Positions 56,874-64,000 of a stretch of 64,000 nt of DNA are shown here, one piece after another. The notes beneath the pieces are model-generated. The model ran no database searches, was not told the DNA's origin, and was given only the letters and a program-made list of their open reading frames with translations. How positions within the stretch are numbered: position 1 is the stretch's first letter; every line of letters begins with the position of its first letter. The DNA is from Viridothelium virens (lineage: Eukaryota; Ascomycota; Dothideomycetes; Trypetheliales; Trypetheliaceae), in the NCBI GenBank assembly GCA_010094025.1, contig ML991771.1, forward strand, positions 62,001-126,000. The letters run 5' to 3'. The translations under genes were made by a program, and so were the position numbers.

Positions 56874-59265
56874 ATGCCTAAGCCCCGAATTAATCGTAAT
56901 ACGTCCGGATACGCACGTATAGCAGAAGCAGAGGAAGAGCAAGGTCTCATCAGCGATTCGGACGACGATGACCCCTTTGAACCCCAGACCTCACTGTCAA
57001 CACCGGGAGCTCCAAGCTACGAGCCGATTCAGCCGAAGCCAAATGGGCGTATGCAAGTCCCTGGCTCTCCCGGAAGACGGAAACTGCCCCCAGGCCAACG
57101 ACGACAGAGAAGTAATTCAGGAGTGGACATAAAAGCCATCAACGCAAGGCTTGAGCGGTGGGCAGAAGAAATAGCCCAAAAGTTCAAGAGACGGAACAGA
57201 GGCAGAAGTCCTGAGGACGATCATCTCGAGATCCATCACTCCGTCTTTCAAGCACCGGAATGGATCCGGCCGGCAACTGCGGAAGCCCTAGCGTCGGATC
57301 AACTAGAGACAGCAGGAGAAACAATAACGAAGTTGGAGTTTGACGACAATGTCGAGCGAGTCCGCGTCGCCATCGAGCTAGGCATTCATCCAAAACTCAT
57401 ATCACAGGGTAGCTCCGGTAGCTACTTTGCCAAAGATGCCCAAGGAAAGACAGTGGCTGTATTCAAGCCCAAAGATGAAGAGCCTTATGCATCTAAGAAT
57501 CCAAAGTGGACGAAGTGGATACATCGCAACCTGTTCCCCTTCTTTTTCGGGAGAGCATGTCTGATACCTAATCTGAGCTATGTTTCAGAAGCTGCGGCAT
57601 ACGTTCTTGACGCCCGATTACGAACTCATCTCGTACCCTACACCGACATCGTCTCACTCTCCTCAAAATCTTTTCACTACGATTATTGGGATCGCCGACA
57701 ATACTACAGGCGTAGGAAGCCACTGCCTCCAAAAGTTGGAAGTTTCCAAATCTTTCTGAAAGGTTATAAGGATGCCAACCTGTTTTTAAAAGAGCATCCA
57801 TGGCCAGATCAACATAATTCAGGGTTTCGGACGGATGGGGCGCCTAAAAAGAAACGGCGCTGGAGTGAGAATTGCCGACGAAGTCATGATCATGAGGAAG
57901 ACCTTGACGACGATCCTACGCCACGGCCAAGTACATCAGAATCATCTTCAAGACGAAGGGAATTTTGGACAGACAGTTTGCAGCTTGCTTTTCGAGAGCA
58001 GTTGGAGAAGTTGGTCATTTTAGATTACATCATGCGGAATACAGATAGAGGATTGGATAATTGGATGATTAAGATAGATACTGTCAGGGAAGAGGCTAGT
58101 ATAGTAACTGAGCCACCTACGAGCCAAGGCAAAGACAATACGGATTCACCACATTTGCAAGCTAATGGAGATCGAGCCGACGCTCAGTACAGTCGGGAGG
58201 AGCGAATGCAAGCGACGACTCCAAGCGCTTCTAGTAACGTCCGGGTGCAGATCGGTGCCATAGATAACAGCCTTTCTTGGCCTTGGAAACATCCTGACGC
58301 AGTAAGTACTTTTTCTGAAGCATCGTGATGAAAGATCTAAGAAAAGCTAATGTGTGTCGTCGCAGTGGCGGAGCTATCCATTTGGTTGGCTGTTCTTGCC
58401 TGTATCTTTGATCGGACAACCTTTTTCGGAGGCAACAAGACTGCACTTTCTTCCCCTGCTCACCTCAAGACAGTGGTGGAGCGAGACGCAATATGCATTA
58501 CGGCAGTGTTTCAGTCAAGATTCAGATTTCAAAGAGCGCATGTTCGCACGACAAATGGCTGTAGTGAAAGGTCAGGCATGGAATGTTGTCGAGACGTTGA
58601 AGCAACGCGATCATGGTCCACTCGAACTAACGAGGCGCACCCGGGTTTGTGTCTGGGATGACGTAGTCGACATACCCGTTGCAGTTCCCCTCCGAGTTCC
58701 ATCTGCGGAGATGCGCCGTCGTGAAGCGGACGAAATGCATAAAGCAATTGATGAGGAGGAAGTTGACATTGGCACGGCGCAAGTGCGGACAGCGCCACCG
58801 GCGACAGCTCAGCACGATCTCCTCAGCATGTCACCTCCCAATGACCCAACGTCCAATCGGTTCAACATGTCCCGCCAGACGAGCGCAAATGATATTCATG
58901 CTGCTGAAGGGGAGAATGGCACACTTTCCCCAACCACGGTCAAATCTGTCAACTGGCAAATCCGGCAAGGCGATTCGCCGGATGGAAATCTGACCTCGTT
59001 TAAGGCCCAGCGGCCGTCTACATATCGATCGAAGACACGCTTTAGTCTCGAGGCGCCGCGTCGCCAGGCTTTCAGCCCGGAGAGTCGACGCCGGCGGTTT
59101 AGTTTTGGTGGAAGTAGAGGGCCGCCTGTCTTTGGGTTGGATGAAGATGATGATGGTGACTTGGGCTATTCTGCGGCGGAGGTTATGGAGGGTAATAGGA
59201 GAAGAGTGATTGTCGAGAGGCTGGAGACGGTGAAGGCGAAGAACCCGGTATTTACTTGCTGTTAG
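56874..59265 (+). CDS. lsb6: Type II phosphatidylinositol 4-kinase (LSB6)
   Basis: Makes PI4P on endosomal and vacuolar membranes. The exons are 56874-58301 and 58366-59265, giving 775 aa in frame. The start is ATG 56874 (MPKPRINRNTSGYARI); the frame upstream begins only at TTG. An acidic and basic disordered N-terminus runs about residues 1-150. The kinase domain spans about 165-590: glycine loop GSSGSYFAKD, lysine region VAVFKPKDEEPYA, FGRACLIPNLSYVSEAAAYV, and catalytic RNTDRGLDNWMIK. The metal-site stretch is IGAIDNSLSWPWKHPD, followed by WRSYPFGWLFLPVSLIGQPF. Insertions rich in charged residues separate these blocks. The usual type II palmitoylation motif (CCPCC) is not obvious. The Cys pair at the very end (FTCC) could serve instead. 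Confidence 0.94.
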
Positions 59266-59927
59266 TCGTCGGCCAGATTATTCGCCCGTCATGGCGACTG
59301 TTCTAAAAAGAGAGGTTCAACGTATGATGGACGCCTGCAATTACTTTGGAGATTGGTTGGACTCCGCTGGGAATTAGATAAATCTGAAGGGGGAGAGATA
59401 CGCCTGTACTCAATACATTCTGTGATGTATATACTTGTAGTCCAGCCACCTACCTGTAGGTACCTTGCCATCCTGACATCATATCTAATGGGCACCTCGG
59501 CGTGCTGAGGTACTGTACCTACAGTCACAAAAACGCCCTTTATCAAGGAGGGTCACATGCTTGCTAGTGTACCAGCAGATTGGGGGCGTTGCGCGATAGA
59601 CGAGCGGGCCCAAGCGCGTGGGGCGCGTAGCCGCATCTTGTCTTCTGCTTGATTACGTACCTAGTCTTCTGTAACTACTACTTAATATCAAATCCTCACC
59701 TCCATCACTGTCAGGTAACTGCTTGTAAGTGCCCATATGCGGTAACAACCTTTTTCGCTCGCTCAGCGACCGCGCGACTCACTCTTTGTTAAACCTCGCT
59801 CACCACCTGACCTAAGTCGTTGGTCTGGTGCGCAATGTTCTCCCCATCAACATCGATTTTTTTGCCACTTCGAGAAGTAGCGATTCTCTTTGCGGCTACT
59901 GGTGAATAACTGTGTCTGCTATTCATT
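59266..59927. other. Intergenic, LSB6 3' end to Rad5-like 5' end
   Basis: 662 bp without a gene. It contains the inverted repeat listed next and a promoter region with GC-rich words (gcgcgtggggcgcg, near 59615-59630). Confidence 0.5.
59454..59524. repeat. Inverted repeat, 10-bp arms, 51-bp spacer
   Basis: CTGTAGGTAC (59454-59463) is perfectly complementary to GTACCTACAG (59515-59524). The spacer has a further short palindrome (ACCTC...GAGGT, about 59494-59511), so a folded structure is possible. Confidence 0.7.
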
Positions 59928-62900
59928 ATGGCAGGGCCAACTCCGGCCATGCTATTAGACCCAAAGGCGTACGCTAAAAAAAACGGTATAGCAGATTTCG
60001 ACTTCTCACTTCCAACTTCAATTCCTTCATGGCCTCTACACGTGCTTCGAGTGCACCACCTGTGCTCTACTCTGACTCTGAATCTCCCCCGACTCCTAGT
60101 GTGTCTTTGCCTTGCTTGTTTCAGTCCCAAAAGACAAATTTATTGACTGTCAAAGGAAAATCTCCACAGGCTAAAGCGAAGAGCGTTGTCAACGAGCCTA
60201 CCGAAGCCTCGAACTCGAATGGCTTTGATCCGAAGATGCTACTCAATCCTAAAGGAGCCCTCAAACGTGGGCAAGATGCTGACTCTCCACCAAATGACAC
60301 CGTCAAGGATGACGCAACTACTTCCGAAGTCGCACCTGCAACAGGAATGAGTGGCATGATTGAAAAAATGCATAAGGTTGGAAAGCGAGAGGATGAAGCC
60401 CGGAAGCGCATCAAGACCAGTCACATGCCCGACGACGATGCAGAAGAAGAGAAGAAGAACACGTCGAAGTTTCAGGCGGCAACTGGCGGCGGCGTTATTG
60501 GCGACTATGTCAAGACCAAGCGCGAGCAAGGCCTAAACAATGCCGGTCCTCCAGCAAGCACTATCGATCTCACAAATGGTACGTATAAAGTAATCCTCAG
60601 TGAATTTCCTGAAAATACCTTTTGTTAATGTCAGAAATTGTAGGCAGTGACGATGAAGTTGTGTTTGTCAAAGATTCTGGCGACAAAGAGGTATGCCTGG
60701 GAACCGTTACAAATTCAACAATACGCGCCCATAATGTGCCTACTCCGAAGAAGGATCTGAAAGGCAACTTTTGGCCGCCAATACCAGTGACATTCTTACG
60801 AGTGCCTCTTTCAAAAGACAGTACGATTGACGTGGTGGATCCTTCCGGAAATCACTTCGGGAAGCTAGATATGCGTATAGCTTTCGGACTTGCTCCACTC
60901 TTGGACGGCTACTCAACGAATCGACTTCGTCTTTTTGGAGTAGTCCAGCCCCGAAAGAAGATACCTCATCATCAGCCGGGCCAAGCGGTCTCGGAGACTT
61001 ACTTCGTCCATATTACACTTTTGGCTCCGAAGAAGATGGTTCCAGGGCTTGGAAAATTCCTAAGCCAAAAGCAGATCTTCTTGCATACCCCAAATATAGT
61101 ACTGTTGAAGACGCTATTCAAATTAAATGTTGAGGTAATCAATCCCCATAAGCCGAAAGACCATACGCCAAAACCGGTACCGGCCGCTGCCTACGGCTAT
61201 AGTAATGGGAAAACACTGGGTTCCAGCTCCGGTTTTGCCGTGCGCACCGCCGAGGAAATTCAACGGGATGTAAACGGAATGTTTGATAAACTCACGTCTC
61301 ATGAAGATATGCCTCTGAAAGAAACTCCAGCCAGAATCGCCACTGATCTCATGACTCACCAAAAGCAAGGGCTGTATTTCATGACAGACAAGGAGACTCT
61401 AAAAGACGAAGACGAAGGCGATTCCTTCTGGCAAAAGAAACAGAGACAGAACGGAGTTACTTACTATCAAAATGTTCTCACTGGTATCGAATGGAGCCGG
61501 CGACCACCCTCGGTACAAGGCGGCATCCTGGCCGACATGATGGGACTTGGGAAGACTTTGAGCATCTTATCATTGATAGTTGACAGTCTGGACGCAGCAA
61601 GAGAATGGGGTCGAACTCCTCCAGTGAAAACTCATGAAGAAAGCGTCCAATGCAACGCTCAGACGACTCTACTCGTCGTTCCTGTCAGTACGGTAGCCAA
61701 CTGGGAAGAGCAGATCAAGATGCACGTCAAGCCGAATACCCTCAAATACTATATCTACCATGGCCAGAATCGCACTCGCAATTTGCAACATCTGAGTGCG
61801 TACGATGTGGTAATTACTACTTACAATGTAGTTTCCACCGAATACGAGGGTCGGAAGAGCAGCGTGCTGGATGAGATAAATTGGTTCCGCATAGTACTTG
61901 ATGAGGCTCACATCATACGGGAGACATCGACAAAACAATCAAGAGCAATCTGTGCCTTGCCTGCTCAACGCCGGTGGGCAGTAACCGGCACTCCCATCCA
62001 GAATCGTTTGGAAGATCTGGGCGCCTTGGTAAAATTTCTCAGACTACAACCTTTTGCAGAGCCAGGCGAATTTAAGCGCAATTTCCTCTCTCCTTTGAAG
62101 AATGCGGATGAGGGCGCAATCGATAGAGTCCGACTTCTGGTTGATAGTATCACACTCAGACGAATGAAGGATAAGATTGATCTACCTCCTCGCCAAGATC
62201 TCGTGTATCGGCTCGATATGTCTGACCAGGAGCTTGCTCTTCACGAAGCCTTTGCACAAGACTCCAGACAACTCATTATGCGACTGGCCGTGAACAGTGA
62301 GAAGAAAGGCATCGGAGCCAAAAACTATGTCCGGGTGCTGCGCTGCATACTTCGCATGCGGCAAGTTTGTGCACATGGATCGGACCTACTCAATGACGAG
62401 GACATGCAAGCATTAGAGGGGCTCAATCCCACCAACGCGATTGATCTTGGCGACGAAGATGAAGAAACGAAACAGGTTCTTAGTCTTAAGCAAGTGGTAG
62501 ACATGCTGAACCTCTTGCGCGAAGGAGATGAAGATCGCTGTGCGTACTGTAAAACCAAAATTCGTACTGGCTCCCCTGGATTCGATGAGACGGGCAATAC
62601 TTCGAAGGATGCAGACTGCATGGGATACATGACGCCCTGTTTCCACCTCATCTGCCCTTCGTGCTATCCCTCATTCCTGGAGGACGTCGAAGCCCGCCGC
62701 ACCTCCGACAACTTCATGACCTGCCCAATGTGCCAAGACTACGTCCGCGCGACCTTCTTCTCCCTCAGCGAATCCGCCATCACAAAGCAAGAAGACGCCG
62801 AAGCCCGCCTCCGCTCCGACCCCAAACTCGCCAAGCGCATGGGCCGCTACACAGGGCCCAGCACCAAGACCAAAGTCCTGCTCGCGGAGCTCGACAAGGC

Positions 62901-63432
62901 GCGCACCTGGAGCGATGCCCACCCCGACGAACCCCCGCTCAAGAGCGTCATCTTCTCGGGCTGGACCAACCACCTCGACCTCATCCAGATCGCGCTCGAG
63001 GAGCACGGCCACACCTGCGTCCGCCTCGACGGCAAGATGCCGCGCAAGCAGCGCGCTGCGTCCCTCGCCGCCTTCCGCGATAACGCAGCTATCCACCTCA
63101 TCCTCGTCTCCATCGGCGCCGGCGGCCTCGGCCTCAACCTCACGTCCGCCTCGCAGGCGTTCGTTATGGAGCCGCAGTTTAATCCGGCGGCGGAGGCGCA
63201 GGCGGTCGATCGCGTGCATCGCCTCGGCCAGAAGCGGCCGGTGACGATCGTGCGGTTTATCATGCGGAATAGCTTTGAGGAGAAGATGCGAGAGCTGCAG
63301 GAGCGGAAGATGCGGATTGCCGATTTGACTCTTATGGGGCAGAAGGGTGGGAAGGAGGGGCAGGTGGGGAAGAGGCAGAGTGGTGGGGTGAAGGTGGAGG
63401 AGTTGAAGGCGCTGTTTGGGAGTGCGAGGTGA
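59928..63432 (+). CDS. SNF2-family ATPase with RING finger (Rad5/HLTF/Rad16 group)
   Basis: A nuclear DNA-dependent ATPase with an embedded E3 ubiquitin ligase. The main exons are about 60125-60578 and 60635-63432. The 5' end is uncertain: ATG 59928 (MAGPTPAMLLDPKAYAKKNG) needs an intron ending before SQKTNLL, while ATG 60029 reads straight in. A disordered basic N-terminus is followed by a HIRAN-like segment near 60640-60910 (GKLDMRIAFGLAPLLDG). The SNF2 N-lobe has Walker A ADMMGLGKT (61531-61557), and the Walker B box is LDEAH (about 61897-61911). The RING finger (62539-62733) has CAYC, then CFHLICPSCY and CPMC, inserted between the helicase lobes. The C-lobe ends with QAVDRVHRLGQKRP. This order fits Rad5/HLTF. 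The last 750 bp shift to very GC-rich codons. Confidence 0.9.
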
Positions 63433-64000
63433 GAGTTATCTGCAGCGAGGCCTGCATTGTGGGAGTTGGAATGGTGGCGAAGGGTTTCTCTTCTATCCAA
63501 TATACTCTACATTTGGTTGAAGGATTTGGGCTTAGAAGACTGGCGGGGAGGCGTTTCTAGTGCCGATCGCCTTTGAAGATACCCGAATCAAGAGAGAGGG
63601 AGAGAAAGATCAACGACGGAAGGTAATGCCATGAAGCTCTTGGAAGGAGGCGAGTACAACGAGTTACTGTTGTTAGATAGCGTTGCTAGATCGATCAGCT
63701 ACCAATCTGAGGTTTTTCTTGTTTTTATACTCGTTTCTAGATTTCCAGTTGTGCAAAAGAGGTTTTTTTGCGGTGCTATTTGAATGACAGATTGAGGCAT
63801 CCTCAATATCTACCGAGTATCTCACAGAACTCCTTTGTGACCTCAGTTTTACAAGTTCCCTCTAACCCATTCTGCATATGATGTTGGCTTCCTACCAAGC
63901 AACCACTCCAACTGGTTTGAGTTTCCCAACAGCCCCCTCCTTTCGTAGTACAGAATCAATCTCTCCATTATATCCTTCATCCCGGGGTCGCAATCCTCAG
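63433..64000. other. Downstream region, window end
   Basis: This is the 3' region of the Rad5-like gene and onward to the window edge. I see no gene or gene fragment in either strand. Confidence 0.5.

Noticed and set aside
62671-63219. Antisense 182-codon frame opposite the Rad5-like gene
   Set aside because: It is explained by the GC-rich third positions of the real gene.
1-64000. CRISPR arrays, rRNA genes or a complete mobile element
   Set aside because: I saw no regularly spaced repeats, rRNA-like sequence, transposase or reverse-transcriptase motif anywhere in the window.

Overview
The window is nuclear DNA of a filamentous ascomycete (Pezizomycotina). The reasons are many short GT-AG introns (about 47 to 260 bp), intergenic gaps of a few hundred bases to about 4 kb, and gene families typical of that group: a fungal P450, Zn2Cys6 and AreB-type GATA regulators, DHA1 and Dal5-type transporters, an AIM9-like kinase, LSB6 and SSH4. 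I cannot place it to class or species. I assembled 23 protein-coding genes by hand. Almost every exon chain closes in frame with recognisable splice sites.

Layout. 0.3-12.7 kb: a P450, an SDT1-type pyrimidine 5'-nucleotidase, a long disordered protein, a Dal5-type transporter, a degenerate coding relic and an AIM9-like mitochondrial kinase. 14.2-18.6 kb: a LIM-LIM-RhoGAP protein of Rga1 type. 18.6-22.4 kb: a gene-poor stretch. 22.4-40.2 kb: a metabolic island with two SDRs, three MFS transporters, a type I Baeyer-Villiger monooxygenase, a class II aldolase/adducin-family enzyme and a Zn2Cys6 regulator. 41-50 kb: SSH4, a UCH37-type deubiquitinase, an NmrA-like reductase, PCNA, a 2EXR-like protein and a second class II aldolase. 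50-64 kb: an unknown disordered protein, an AreB-type GATA factor, type II PI4-kinase LSB6 and a HIRAN/SNF2/RING ATPase of Rad5/HLTF type.

How the genes fit together. The 22.4-40.2 kb island is the best candidate for an uncharacterised system. It has oxidation enzymes (SDR, BVMO), a carbon-carbon lyase-type enzyme, three exporters or importers and a local regulator, but no polyketide, peptide or terpene backbone enzyme. That suggests catabolism or detoxification of a carbonyl compound rather than ordinary secondary metabolism. This is inference from gene content only.

The most unusual sequence-level observations are these. The PCNA start codon appears to be split by an intron after its first base. 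The AreB-type gene has a conserved-looking first exon with no ATG. One MFS gene needs a GC-AG intron. The island's regulator changes frame at an A8 tract. Several genes show a sense-strand switch from C-rich to G-rich codons in long GC-rich patches.
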